Part shown: one piece after another, positions 52,633 through 60,121 of the stretch | How positions within the stretch are numbered: the stretch's first letter is position 1 | Layout: each line of letters starts with the position of its first letter | Position numbers and translations under genes: made by a program | The notes under the pieces: model-generated | The model's input: only the letters and a program-made list of their open reading frames with translations | The model's database searches: none | What the model was told of the DNA's origin: nothing | NCBI RefSeq assembly: GCF_900176515.1 | Contig: NZ_FWXV01000005.1 | Coordinates: 495,360-559,359 of the forward strand | Length of the DNA stretch: 64,000 nt | Direction of reading: 5' to 3' | Origin: Kibdelosporangium aridum | GTDB taxonomy: Bacteria > Actinomycetota > Actinomycetes > Mycobacteriales > Pseudonocardiaceae

Positions 52633-54417
52633 TCACAGTGCCTGGTATCCGGCGAAGCGTGCGATGAGCGTCCCGTGGCCGTTGGTCAATCCAGGCAAGG
52701 CCTGCTCGATCTCACGCAGTCGCCCCGACGGCACGATCGCCCGCACAGTGGCGGAATCACCGCGCACGACCGGCATTTCCGGCGCGCCACCACATCGGAC
52801 AAGCAGGTTCAGGACCGTGCTGACGGCATCGGCGGGCATGTCGATGTCGGCCTGTTCCATCGGTTGGCACACGACCGTGCCCGCCTTTTCCAGTGCCTCC
52901 TTGAGAACCAGGGGAGTGAGGTTGCGGAAGTCGGCGGCGACCGTGACTGGACTGGAGTAGCCGGTGTGCGTGAGCGTCACGAGGCAATCCACCACCCGCC
53001 ACCCCTGGGGACCTGTGGCGAGCGCCGCGCGGACGGTGTCCTCGATGGCAGTCATGAACGCGGCAGGCAGCGACCCTCGTTCCGCCTCCAACTGGTATCG
53101 CACACCGGAATCCACCTCACCCGGCTCGATCCGCAGGCCCACAGTTGCGACGAACAGCGTCTCACCCATGCGCTTGACCGCGTGCCCTGTGCGCTTGAGC
53201 CGTTCGACGCAGACCACCTGAGGGGCCGAGAACTCCGCCTTGACACCGAATTCCTCGGCCAGCCGAGCCGCGATGACCTCACGTTGGACCTCGCCGTACA
53301 GCGACACGATCAAACTGCCGGGCTGCGGTCCCGGCCGCACGTTGATCAGCGGGTCCTCATCGGCCAGATGACTGAGACCAGCGTACAGGCCCTCGTCGGG
53401 TGACGTGACCACAGCCTCCAAAGTGGGCGGTCGGAACCGGGCGGGTTCGGGCGTGGCCGTGGCCGAACCCAGCCGGTCACCGATCCGGAGTCCCGATATA
53501 CCCCCGATCCGGGCGATGCCGCCTGCCCGGATGGTGGCCTCGCGGTAATCCGCGTCGAGCACCGCGGTGGCGCGTCCGGAGCCGGACGCGAACGTGATCC
53601 GGTCGCGAACCTTGAGCGTGCCGGAGAACAACCGTGCCACCGCGAACCGTCGGCCACCCGAGTACTCGATCGCGAACACTGTGCCGTCCAACTCCCCGGA
53701 TGACGCGGGATCGGCCGTGGGCAACAGGTCCACAATGCCCTGACGCAACGCGTCGATACCCGCACCGGTGATGGCCGAACCGAAGAACACCGGGTACACG
53801 AGTGCCTCACCCGTCTGCCTGACGAGTTCGCGGTGCAGCAACCGCGGATCGAGTCCATCCACATAGGACTGCAACACGGCATCGCTGTGCTCGGCCAGAA
53901 CCTCCGCGGCTGGCACACCCAGGGGCATAGGTGCCAGATCATCAGGACTGTTGCACGGGATCACCATCGGGCTGAGCATCCGGCGGATGTCGTGCAGCAG
54001 GCCGGTGTGCCGGGCACCACGGCGGTCGATCTTGTTGACGAACAGGATGGTCGGCACGCCCAGCGACTGCAGCGTGCGCATCAGCACCCGGGTGTGGGGC
54101 TGGACACCCTCGACGGCGGACAACACGAGGATCGCGCCGTCGAGCACACCGAGCGCACGTTCGACCTCGGCCACGAAATCGGTGTGGCCAGGGGTGTCGA
54201 TCAGGTGCACCTTGCGGTCGGCCACCGTGAAGGTCGCGACCGCGGACCGGATCGTGATGCCGCGGCGGCGTTCGAGGTCCATCGCGTCGGTCCTGGTGTC
54301 ACCACCGTCGACGGAACCGAGGTGCGCGATGGCGCCGGAGTCGAACAGGAGCCGTTCGGTCAGACTGGTCTTACCGGCGTCGACATGGGCGACGACGCCG
54401 AGATTGAGCATCCGCAT
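52633..54417 (-). CDS. Tet(M)/Otr(A)-like ribosomal protection GTPase
   Basis: 594 aa. Translation-factor GTPase motifs are AHVDAGKTSLTERLL (G1), RRGITIRSA (G2), DTPGHTDF (G3) and NKIDRRG (G4), followed by EF-G-like domains II-V. The set matches tetracycline ribosomal protection proteins, which bind the ribosome and release tetracycline. At 594 aa it is about 45-65 residues shorter than Tet(M)/Otr(A), so some C-terminal tip contact may be reduced. An in-frame TGA directly before ATG 54417 fixes that no upstream start is used. A leader ORF with a strong ribosome-binding site overlaps the start. Actual resistance is likely but untested; intrinsic copies are common in actinomycetes. Confidence 0.85.
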   Translation of the reverse strand: MRMLNLGVVAHVDAGKTSLTERLLFDSGAIAHLGSVDGGDTRTDAMDLERRRGITIRSAVATFTVADRKVHLIDTPGHTDFVAEVERALGVLDGAILVLSAVEGVQPHTRVLMRTLQSLGVPTILFVNKIDRRGARHTGLLHDIRRMLSPMVIPCNSPDDLAPMPLGVPAAEVLAEHSDAVLQSYVDGLDPRLLHRELVRQTGEALVYPVFFGSAITGAGIDALRQGIVDLLPTADPASSGELDGTVFAIEYSGGRRFAVARLFSGTLKVRDRITFASGSGRATAVLDADYREATIRAGGIARIGGISGLRIGDRLGSATATPEPARFRPPTLEAVVTSPDEGLYAGLSHLADEDPLINVRPGPQPGSLIVSLYGEVQREVIAARLAEEFGVKAEFSAPQVVCVERLKRTGHAVKRMGETLFVATVGLRIEPGEVDSGVRYQLEAERGSLPAAFMTAIEDTVRAALATGPQGWRVVDCLVTLTHTGYSSPVTVAADFRNLTPLVLKEALEKAGTVVCQPMEQADIDMPADAVSTVLNLLVRCGGAPEMPVVRGDSATVRAIVPSGRLREIEQALPGLTNGHGTLIARFAGYQAL

Positions 54418-54481
54418 TCAGCTGGAGGTCCTTACCTGCGAGCGAGCGACAACGGATGGGGTCTGTCGTCACTCGGCGCAT
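54371..54481 (-). CDS. Possible leader peptide ahead of the ribosomal protection gene
   Basis: A 36-codon ORF starts at ATG 54481 with a perfect AGGAGG 4 bases upstream and ends at TAA 54371, overlapping the first 47 bp of the GTPase gene in another frame. It begins MRRVTTDPIRC and ends in an Arg-rich run. The GGAGGT in its ribosome-binding site can pair with ACCTCC just before the GTPase start, so ribosome position on the leader could expose or hide the main start. This resembles translational attenuation by ribosome-targeting drugs. The spacing of 4 is short and the coding nature is unproven. Confidence 0.4.
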   Translation of the reverse strand: MRRVTTDPIRCRSLAGKDLQLNADAQSRRRRPCRRR

Positions 54482-54563
54482 GGAACCTCCTGGGGCTGTG
54501 GTGGCGGCACGGTAGCAACCCCGGGCCCGGGTCGGCATCGCATTTTCCACGTAGGCTTGATCC

Positions 54564-55451
54564 GTGCGGACACGGCCGACATTGAGTTACACCCCGGTCG
54601 GGGAGCCGTTGCCATGGACGACCGACTTGTCCGGCCTTGCCGACGTGGTCGCCGAGGGCGGCGTGGTGGTGTTGAGCGGGGCAGGACTGTCCACTGAGTC
54701 AGGCATTCCGGACTACCGAGGTGCGTCGGGCAGCCTGCGACGACACACCCCGATGACGTATGACGAGTTCGTCGGCAGTGTCGAGGGGCGCCAGCGGTAC
54801 TGGGCCCGCAGCCACGTCGGCTGGCGGACCATCGCCAGGGCACACCCGAACGACGGACATCACGCGGTCGCCGCGTTGTGCGCCGAGGGCTACGTGGCGG
54901 CCGTGATCACCCAGAACGTCGACGGCCTGCACCAGGCCGCGGGCACGCCCAGCGTGGTGGAGCTGCACGGCAGCCTTGACCGCGTGGTGTGCCTGGACTG
55001 CCGCCGGATCAGTGCCCGCGAGGAGCTGGACCAGCGGCTGAAGGCGGCGAACCCGTCCTTCAGCGGCACGGCGATCCGCGTCAACCCGGACGGTGACGTG
55101 GAGCTGGCCGACGAGGTCGTGCGCGAGTTCCAGCTGGTCTCGTGCGCGGCCTGCGACTCCGGCGTGCTCAAGCCGGACGTGGTGTTCTTCGGCGAGAACG
55201 TGCCCAAGGCCCGCGTCGAGCAGTGCTACCAGCTGGTCGACTCGGCCCGGGCCTTGGTGGTCCTGGGCTCGTCACTGACTGTCATGTCAGGGTTGCGGTT
55301 CGTCCGGCACGCCGCGAAGGCAGGCAAGCCGGTCGCCATCGTCAACCGTGGTCAGACCAGGGGAGACGCGTACGCGGACATTCGCGTCGACCTGCCACTG
55401 GGCGAAGCACTCACCGACCTGGCCCGCCTGGTCGACGTACGCTGCGGGTAG
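54564..55451 (+). CDS. Sir2-family NAD-dependent protein deacylase
   Basis: 295 aa from GTG 54564. GAGLSTESGIPDYRG is the NAD-binding and catalytic start motif, TQNVDGLHQAAG the ribose/catalytic motif with VELHGS holding the general-base His, and two cysteine pairs (CLDC and CAAC) bind structural zinc. VFFGENVP and VLGSSLTVMSG complete the Rossmann fold. It removes acyl groups from lysines using NAD+. Bacterial class II/III-like (SIRT4-type) features such as the LKPDVVFFGE segment are seen. Its 3' end overlaps the convergent DUF3307-like gene by 41 bp. Divergent from the ribosomal protection gene. Confidence 0.92.
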   Translation: MRTRPTLSYTPVGEPLPWTTDLSGLADVVAEGGVVVLSGAGLSTESGIPDYRGASGSLRRHTPMTYDEFVGSVEGRQRYWARSHVGWRTIARAHPNDGHHAVAALCAEGYVAAVITQNVDGLHQAAGTPSVVELHGSLDRVVCLDCRRISAREELDQRLKAANPSFSGTAIRVNPDGDVELADEVVREFQLVSCAACDSGVLKPDVVFFGENVPKARVEQCYQLVDSARALVVLGSSLTVMSGLRFVRHAAKAGKPVAIVNRGQTRGDAYADIRVDLPLGEALTDLARLVDVRCG

Positions 55452-55947
55452 CGATCCAGGCGGTCGTCAGCGACGCGAGCACACCGATCAAACGGTGCGC
55501 CGCCTGGTCGCACTCCATCAGGGCGGTCCCCGGGCCGGTGTCGTCGACGACGCCGGGACGGCGTTGCACGGTGCTGCGCTCGAGATACCTGCTCTTGTCG
55601 AAGACCTTGCCGCGTAACAGCTTCTTCAACGGTTCACGCCGGTCGATCACATAGTGCGTCACCGCGTTGACTGCAGTTCCCGCCAGCAGCGCGGACCACG
55701 AAGGCCGGAACCCCAGTGTTCTCGTGACGGCTACCGACGCGGCGAGCTGCCCGGCCGAGTAGGTCAGGACGTGCCGGGCGCATGCCTTGCGGCCGACCCA
55801 GCCTGGTCTGCCTTTGTCCATGGCGGACTGATCACTTTGCAGGATGTGGTCACAGAACGGATGCACGTCACTGAAGGTGGCTTGCAGCACCGCGAACAGC
55901 AGTGGTGTGGACAGGGCCTCCGGGCCGCTTACGGCTTTACCTGCCAT
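55411..55947 (-). CDS. DUF3307-like membrane protein
   Basis: 178 aa from ATG 55947. The early HPFCDHILQSDQSAMDKGR segment resembles the HWLxDxxLQxDxxAxxKS pattern of DUF3307, followed by HVLTYSAGQLAASVAV, ALLAGTAVNAVTHYVIDRRE and a C-terminal hydrophobic helix. It is probably membrane-associated with several short helices. Family function unknown. Convergent overlap of 41 bp with the Sir2 gene. Upstream codons to 56010 are in frame but unsupported by a better ribosome-binding site. Confidence 0.68.
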   Translation of the reverse strand: MAGKAVSGPEALSTPLLFAVLQATFSDVHPFCDHILQSDQSAMDKGRPGWVGRKACARHVLTYSAGQLAASVAVTRTLGFRPSWSALLAGTAVNAVTHYVIDRREPLKKLLRGKVFDKSRYLERSTVQRRPGVVDDTGPGTALMECDQAAHRLIGVLASLTTAWIATRSVRRPGGPGR

Positions 55948-56106
55948 CGGCTTCGCGCTCCCAAGATCGTGTGCGTCGGACAGCTGCCAGCAAAGCGGAT
56001 CTTCGGTCAAGCGATGGTGTCATCTGACAAAAAACGCCGGGGGATTGTCGGATCATCGGCTTGACGCGGCCGGCTGACGCGCGCGTGGCCCGTCCGGGTG
56101 TTGCCT

Positions 56107-56131
56107 GGTTAGCCGCGCCGCCCATGGGTAT
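56107..56131 (+). promoter_or_regulatory. Sigma-B-type promoter candidate for the stress membrane operon
   Basis: GGTTA (56107-56111), a 14-base spacer and GGGTAT (56126-56131) match the GNNTN/N14-16/GGGTA(T/C) pattern known for actinomycete sigma-B-like general stress factors. It lies 88 bp before the first gene. The rest of the 271-bp gap (55948-56218) shows no gene. Confidence 0.5.
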
Positions 56132-56218
56132 TCGGCCGGGTGTCGGTGACAAACCGCCGACTCCGGCCGCTCGACGGGGCAACCGGCCGGATCCCGCAAG
56201 CCTCGCGGAGGACCAACG

Positions 56219-56968
56219 ATGACGCACCCGCCAGGCGGATACGCCACAGAACAGGGCAGGCAGGACCCGCCTTCCACACCACAGGTGGCCAAGCAGGAAG
56301 CCGCGGGGGTCGGCAACACCGCGGCGGAAGGCGGCAAGCATGTGCTTGACACCGCCGGTGAGCAAACCAGAAGAGTCACCAGAGAAGCCGGTGAGCAGGC
56401 CCGCAACCTGATGCACGAAGGCCGCCAGCAGCTGACCGAGCAGGCACGGGACGGCCAGCGCAAGGCGGCTCAGGGGCTGCACACGCTTGCCGACCAGCTG
56501 GACGGCATGTACGAGAACTCCGACCGCTCCGGTCTCGCACCCGAGATGATCCACCAGGCTGCCGGGCACACGCGGACAGTCGCCTCGTGGCTGGACGAAA
56601 GGCAACCAGGCGATCTGCTCAACGAAGTCCGTGATTTCGCCCGCCGGAAGCCCGGCGTGTTCCTCGCGGGCGCCGCACTCGCCGGTGTGCTGGTCGGCAG
56701 GCTCACCAGAGGGACGATCGACACGCAGCGTGCGGACTCGGCAGATGACGACACCGAAACCAGCCCCCTGCCGACAAGCACCGCGCCGTCGACGTATCCG
56801 CCCACGCAGGCACCACCTGCCGGATACACCACGCCGCCGGCTCCGGCGTACTCGCAGCCACCGGTCGAGGGACAGGTTCCACCCGCCGGATACCCACAGC
56901 AGGTCGCTCACCCTGGCCAGGGCCAGCCACCTCCGCCGTGGAACGGGCCTGAGACGGTGCGGCCATGA
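56219..56968 (+). CDS. Hypothetical amphipathic helix / Pro-rich membrane protein
   Basis: 249 aa. The first half is a long polar helix with repeated Gln/Glu/Arg residues (EQTRRVTREAGEQARNLMHE; RQQLTEQARDGQRKAAQGL), then a short hydrophobic stretch near residues 140-160 (KPGVFLAGAALAGVLVGRL) that can span the membrane, and a Pro-rich C-terminal tail with PPAGY repeats. The pattern resembles late-embryogenesis-like or apolipoprotein-like stress proteins and is typical of the gene before phage-holin/DUF3618 pairs. Its stop overlaps the next start (ATGA). A sigma-B-like promoter lies upstream. Confidence 0.72.
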   Translation: MTHPPGGYATEQGRQDPPSTPQVAKQEAAGVGNTAAEGGKHVLDTAGEQTRRVTREAGEQARNLMHEGRQQLTEQARDGQRKAAQGLHTLADQLDGMYENSDRSGLAPEMIHQAAGHTRTVASWLDERQPGDLLNEVRDFARRKPGVFLAGAALAGVLVGRLTRGTIDTQRADSADDDTETSPLPTSTAPSTYPPTQAPPAGYTTPPAPAYSQPPVEGQVPPAGYPQQVAHPGQGQPPPPWNGPETVRP

Positions 56969-57408
56969 CCGTCCCGCCGACGCCACCTGGAGACGCGAGC
57001 CGCCCGGACGTCGAGAACGCGTCCGTCGGCGAGCTGATGGGCAACGTGTCCCGTGACCTGTCCACCTTGCTGCGCCAGGAACTGGCACTCGCCAAAGCGG
57101 AGCTGAAGGTGGAGGCCACGAAGGCGGGCCGCGGCGCGGGCATGCTGACCGGCTCGGGCATCGCGGGCTGGATGGTTCTGCTGTTCCTGTCGATCGCGCT
57201 GTGGGCAGGGCTGTCCAACGTCATGGACTCGGGATGGGCCGGTCTGATCGTCGCTGTCGTCTGGGCCGCGATCGGGGCGGCGTTGTACGTGGGTGGACGC
57301 AAGCAGTTGCGCGCCATCAACCCCAAGCCGGAGCAGACGGCGGACACCCTCAAGCAGGTGCCGGACGCACTCAAGGGCCACTCAGGAGCACGTGATGACA
57401 ACCGATGA
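56965..57408 (+). CDS. Phage holin-like (DUF1469 / holin superfamily III) membrane protein
   Basis: 147 aa. SVGELMGNVSRDLSTLLRQELALAKAEL is the conserved amphipathic start of the family, followed by two membrane helices (GIAGWMVLLFLSIALWAGL and AGLIVAVVWAAIGAALYVGG). Despite the name, chromosomal copies are not prophage lysis genes; they are general membrane proteins often induced by osmotic stress. Overlaps the gene before it by 4 bp and the DUF3618 gene after it by 14 bp, so the three are one translation-coupled unit. Confidence 0.86.
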   Translation: MTVPPTPPGDASRPDVENASVGELMGNVSRDLSTLLRQELALAKAELKVEATKAGRGAGMLTGSGIAGWMVLLFLSIALWAGLSNVMDSGWAGLIVAVVWAAIGAALYVGGRKQLRAINPKPEQTADTLKQVPDALKGHSGARDDNR

Positions 57409-57991
57409 TCCACGTCAGATCCGTCAGGAGATCGAACGCACCCAACGCAATCTGAGCGCCGATGTGGACGCGCTCACTGACAAGGTGACGCTAGACAAGA
57501 TCGTACGGCGGCGGACCGAACGCGTCCGGCGCGGGATGACGAACCTGCGCGAAAGGGTGATGGGCAGCGCGTCCGACACCGCATCCACCGCCGGAGACCA
57601 GGTCAACCGGGCGACCACGGCCGTCTCCGACGCCGTTTCCGAGGCGCCGCAGGCGATCCGCCGCGGAACTGAAGGCAACCCGCTGGCGGCGGGGCTGATC
57701 GCGTTCGGCCTTGGCTGGCTGACCGCGTCGCTGGTGCCTGCCAGCAAGGCCGAACAGCAAGCGGCCGGCCAGGCCAAGGAGTTCGTCAAGGAGCACTCCG
57801 AACAACTGGGCGAGATGGCCGGTCAGGTCAAGGATCGGCTCACCGAACCCGCGCAGCAGGCAGCCCAGCAGGTCAAAGCCACGGCGCAGGACGCGGCGGG
57901 CACTGTCGGCGACGAGGCCCGCTCGGCGGCCGACGACGTGAAGGACCGTGCTCAGGAAGGCAAAACGACAGTCCAGGAGCAGCGGTCCTAA
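57395..57991 (+). CDS. DUF3618-family protein
   Basis: 198 aa. The N-terminus QIRQEIERTQRNLSADVDALTDKV is the DUF3618 signature, followed by a basic segment (RRRTERVRRGMTNLRERVMG), one membrane helix (NPLAAGLIAFGLGWLTASLV) and a long Ala/Gln/Lys helical tail with DUF-like repeats (EFVKEHSEQLGEMAGQVKDRL). Last gene of the three-gene membrane operon. A perfect 15-bp stem-loop starts 9 bp after the stop. Role unknown; stress protection of the envelope is a common suggestion. Confidence 0.87.
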   Translation: MTTDDPRQIRQEIERTQRNLSADVDALTDKVTLDKIVRRRTERVRRGMTNLRERVMGSASDTASTAGDQVNRATTAVSDAVSEAPQAIRRGTEGNPLAAGLIAFGLGWLTASLVPASKAEQQAAGQAKEFVKEHSEQLGEMAGQVKDRLTEPAQQAAQQVKATAQDAAGTVGDEARSAADDVKDRAQEGKTTVQEQRS

Positions 57992-57999
57992 GAGGCATT

Positions 58000-58032
58000 C
58001 GGTGGTGGCCGTCGTGGCGACGGCCACCACCG
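58000..58032 (+). terminator. Perfect 15-bp stem-loop terminator
   Basis: Arms 58000-58014 and 58018-58032 pair without mismatch (CGGTGGTGGC...), with a 3-base TGG loop, 9 bp after the DUF3618 stop. No T-tract. It ends the three-gene operon before the YnfA-like gene. Confidence 0.75.
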
Positions 58033-58065
58033 GCCAATGTGTGCAGTCGCCTACGATTCACCGGC

Positions 58066-58398
58066 ATGACAGTCGTTCGATCGCTGGTGCTGTTCGCGTT
58101 GGCCGCGTTGGCCGAGATCGGTGGCGCTTGGCTGGTGTGGCAAGGCGTCCGGGAACACCGGGGTCTACTGTGGATCGCTGCGGGCGTGGTGGCGCTCGGC
58201 GTGTACGGCTTCGTTGCCACTTTCCAACCCGACCCGCACTTCGGTCGGATCCTTGCCGCGTACGGCGGCGTGTTCGTCGCGGGATCGTTGGCGTGGGGCG
58301 TGATCGTCGACAAGTTCCGTCCCGATGTCTGGGACTACGCCGGGGCGGCGATCTGTCTGGTGGGCGTCCTGGTGATCATGTACGCGCCTCGGGGCTGA
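58066..58398 (+). CDS. YnfA/UPF0060-family small membrane protein
   Basis: 110 aa with four membrane helices (SLVLFALAALAEIGGAWLVW; LLWIAAGVVALGVYGFVATF; AAYGGVFVAGSLAWGVIVD; YAGAAICLVGVLVIMY). LAEIGGAWLVW, GVYGF and AAYGGVF are the family's conserved positions. YnfA proteins resemble small multidrug resistance transporters, and some export quaternary compounds. ATG 58066 gives the standard N-terminus. The next gene begins 70 bp downstream. Confidence 0.9.
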   Translation: MTVVRSLVLFALAALAEIGGAWLVWQGVREHRGLLWIAAGVVALGVYGFVATFQPDPHFGRILAAYGGVFVAGSLAWGVIVDKFRPDVWDYAGAAICLVGVLVIMYAPRG

Positions 58399-58468
58399 AA
58401 CGTCCGTTGGGCCAGGCGGCTGAACCGATCTGGCGTGATCGTGGACTTTGTGGTTAGCCTCAGTGCCC

Positions 58469-59560
58469 ATGACCGCCCCCTTGATTGACACAGTTGTCTG
58501 GGGCACAGGCAACATTGGCCGTGCGGCGATCCGTGCCATCGAGGCCCATCCGCGCTTGCGGCTCTCTGGCGTGATCGTGCACAGTCCGGACAAGGCCGGC
58601 CGCGACGCGGGCGAGCTGGCTGGTCTGGACCGGGAGTTGGGCATCACGGCGAGCACCGATGTGGACGCGGTGCTGGCGGCGAGCCCCAAGGCGCTGGTCT
58701 ACGCGGCATCCGGCGAGGTCAGGCCGAACGAAGCGGTCGACGACATCATCAAGGCCATCCGGGTTGGCGCAGTCGTTGTCACACCGTCGGTTTACGCACT
58801 CTACGACCAGCGCAACGCGCCTGCGGATCTGCGGGACCCGCTGCTGGCCGCGGTCAAGGAGGGCGGCGGTTCGCTGTTCGTGTCCGGGGTGGACCCCGGG
58901 TGGGGCAACGACATCCTGCCGTTGCTGATCAGCGGTGTCGCCACGGACATCGACGTGATCCGGTGCCAGGAGATCTTCGACTACACCACGTACGACCAGC
59001 CTGACTCGGTGCGCTGGCTGGTCGGAATGGGCCAGCCGATGGACTATTCACCACCGATGGTCGCGCCCGGCATCCCGACCATGGTGTGGGGCGGCCAGAT
59101 CCGGTTGATGGCCCGTGCGCTCGGCGCCGAGATCGAGGAGATCCGGGAGACGGTGGCCCGCCGTGAACTCGAGGAAACCGTGACGACCAAGCTGATGGGG
59201 GACTTCGAGAAGGGCACTCAGGGAGCGCTCCGGTTCGAGGTCCAGGGCATCATCTCCGGCGCGCCGCGGATCGTGATCGAGCACGTCACGCGCATTCACC
59301 CGTCCTGCGCGCCGGACTGGCCGATGCCGCCGACCGGCGACGGAGCCCATCGGGTGATCATCGAGGGCAACCCGCGCATCGAGGTCTCGGTCGAGGCGAC
59401 CGACGAAAACGAGAACAGGTCCGCAGGCGGCAACGCCACCGCGGTCGGCAGGCTCGTCGGCGCGATCGACTGGCTCGCCGAAGCGGAACCCGGTCTGTAC
59501 GACGCGATCGACGTGCCGCTTCGACCGGCCGTCGGCAAGTTCGCCAAGCCGGGCGCGTGA
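58469..59560 (+). CDS. NAD(P)H-dependent amine dehydrogenase-like oxidoreductase (DapB fold)
   Basis: 363 aa. The N-terminal VVWGTGNIGRAAIRAIEAHP is a dinucleotide-binding motif of dihydrodipicolinate reductase-like proteins, followed by LGITASTDVDAVLAA and, later, GVDPGWGNDILPLLISG. The protein matches the 2,4-diaminopentanoate dehydrogenase / NAD(P)H-dependent amine dehydrogenase family. Actinomycete members often accompany steroid or terpenoid degradation genes. The 47-bp gap to the next gene holds a perfect KstR-type palindrome, so that gene has its own control. Substrate unknown. Confidence 0.83.
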   Translation: MTAPLIDTVVWGTGNIGRAAIRAIEAHPRLRLSGVIVHSPDKAGRDAGELAGLDRELGITASTDVDAVLAASPKALVYAASGEVRPNEAVDDIIKAIRVGAVVVTPSVYALYDQRNAPADLRDPLLAAVKEGGGSLFVSGVDPGWGNDILPLLISGVATDIDVIRCQEIFDYTTYDQPDSVRWLVGMGQPMDYSPPMVAPGIPTMVWGGQIRLMARALGAEIEEIRETVARRELEETVTTKLMGDFEKGTQGALRFEVQGIISGAPRIVIEHVTRIHPSCAPDWPMPPTGDGAHRVIIEGNPRIEVSVEATDENENRSAGGNATAVGRLVGAIDWLAEAEPGLYDAIDVPLRPAVGKFAKPGA

Positions 59561-59565
59561 CAAAC

Positions 59566-59579
59566 TAGAACTTGTTCTA
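59566..59579. promoter_or_regulatory. KstR-type operator (perfect 14-bp palindrome)
   Basis: TAGAACTTGTTCTA is a perfect palindrome matching the KstR consensus TNNAACNNGTTNNA, described for the TetR-family repressor of cholesterol catabolism in mycobacteria and rhodococci. It ends 28 bp before the start of the carboxymuconolactone decarboxylase-family gene. A second match lies in front of the cholesterol oxidase gene. Confidence 0.75.
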
Positions 59580-59607
59580 ATACGATGGCGTTCGGGAAGG
59601 AGCAGGC

Positions 59608-60090
59608 ATGAACATCGACATTCCCGAGGGCAAGGACCCGATCGCGTACGTGTGGGGCGAGATGGTGCCGGGCATCGGGACCGCCGCCGCGAACTTCTCA
59701 CTGGCCGTGTACGCCAACACAACCCTTGGACTGCGTGAGTTCGAGGCCGCGCGGCTGCGGATCGCGCAGCTCAACGGATGCATGTTCTGCCTGGACTGGC
59801 GCACCGAACGCGACGGGGAGAAGGTGGAGGACGGGTTCCTCGACGCGGTGACCGATTGGCGCACAACGGAAAGCTTCGACGAGCGGACCCGGCTGGCCGC
59901 CGAGTACGCCGAGCGGTACGCGACCGACCACCACGGCCTGGATGAGGAGTTCTGGGGCCGGATGACCCAGCACTACAGCCAAGCCGAAATCGTCGAGCTG
60001 AGCATGAGCATCGGCTCGTGGCTGGCGTTCGGCAGGCTCAACCGTGTCCTCGGCCTCGATGCGATGTGCGTACTGCCCAACAAAATCTGA
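59608..60090 (+). CDS. Carboxymuconolactone decarboxylase-family protein (AhpD-like)
   Basis: 160 aa. LNGCMFCLDWR carries the CxxC(D) motif of AhpD-like peroxidase-type members within the all-helical CMD fold; YAERYATDHHGLDEEFWGRM and IVELSMSIGSWLAFGRLNRVL complete the family pattern. Such proteins either act as alkylhydroperoxide reductant partners or in aromatic and steroid catabolism. GGAAGGAG lies before ATG 59608. The KstR-type site directly upstream suggests a role tied to sterol use. It is convergent with the cholesterol oxidase gene across a small hairpin. Confidence 0.87.
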   Translation: MNIDIPEGKDPIAYVWGEMVPGIGTAAANFSLAVYANTTLGLREFEAARLRIAQLNGCMFCLDWRTERDGEKVEDGFLDAVTDWRTTESFDERTRLAAEYAERYATDHHGLDEEFWGRMTQHYSQAEIVELSMSIGSWLAFGRLNRVLGLDAMCVLPNKI

Positions 60091-60094
60091 GCAA

Positions 60095-60116
60095 TGGCGG
60101 GGCACGAGCCCCGCCA
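60095..60116. terminator. Perfect 9-bp hairpin between convergent genes
   Basis: TGGCGGGGC (60095-60103), ACGA loop, GCCCCGCCA (60108-60116). It fills the 31-bp gap between the CMD-family gene and the cholesterol oxidase gene and can terminate both. Confidence 0.8.
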
Positions 60117-60121
60117 CAGCC

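Noticed and set aside
56965..57408. Prophage remnant because of the holin-like gene
   Set aside because: No other phage genes; chromosomal holin-like/DUF3618 operons are widespread in actinomycetes.
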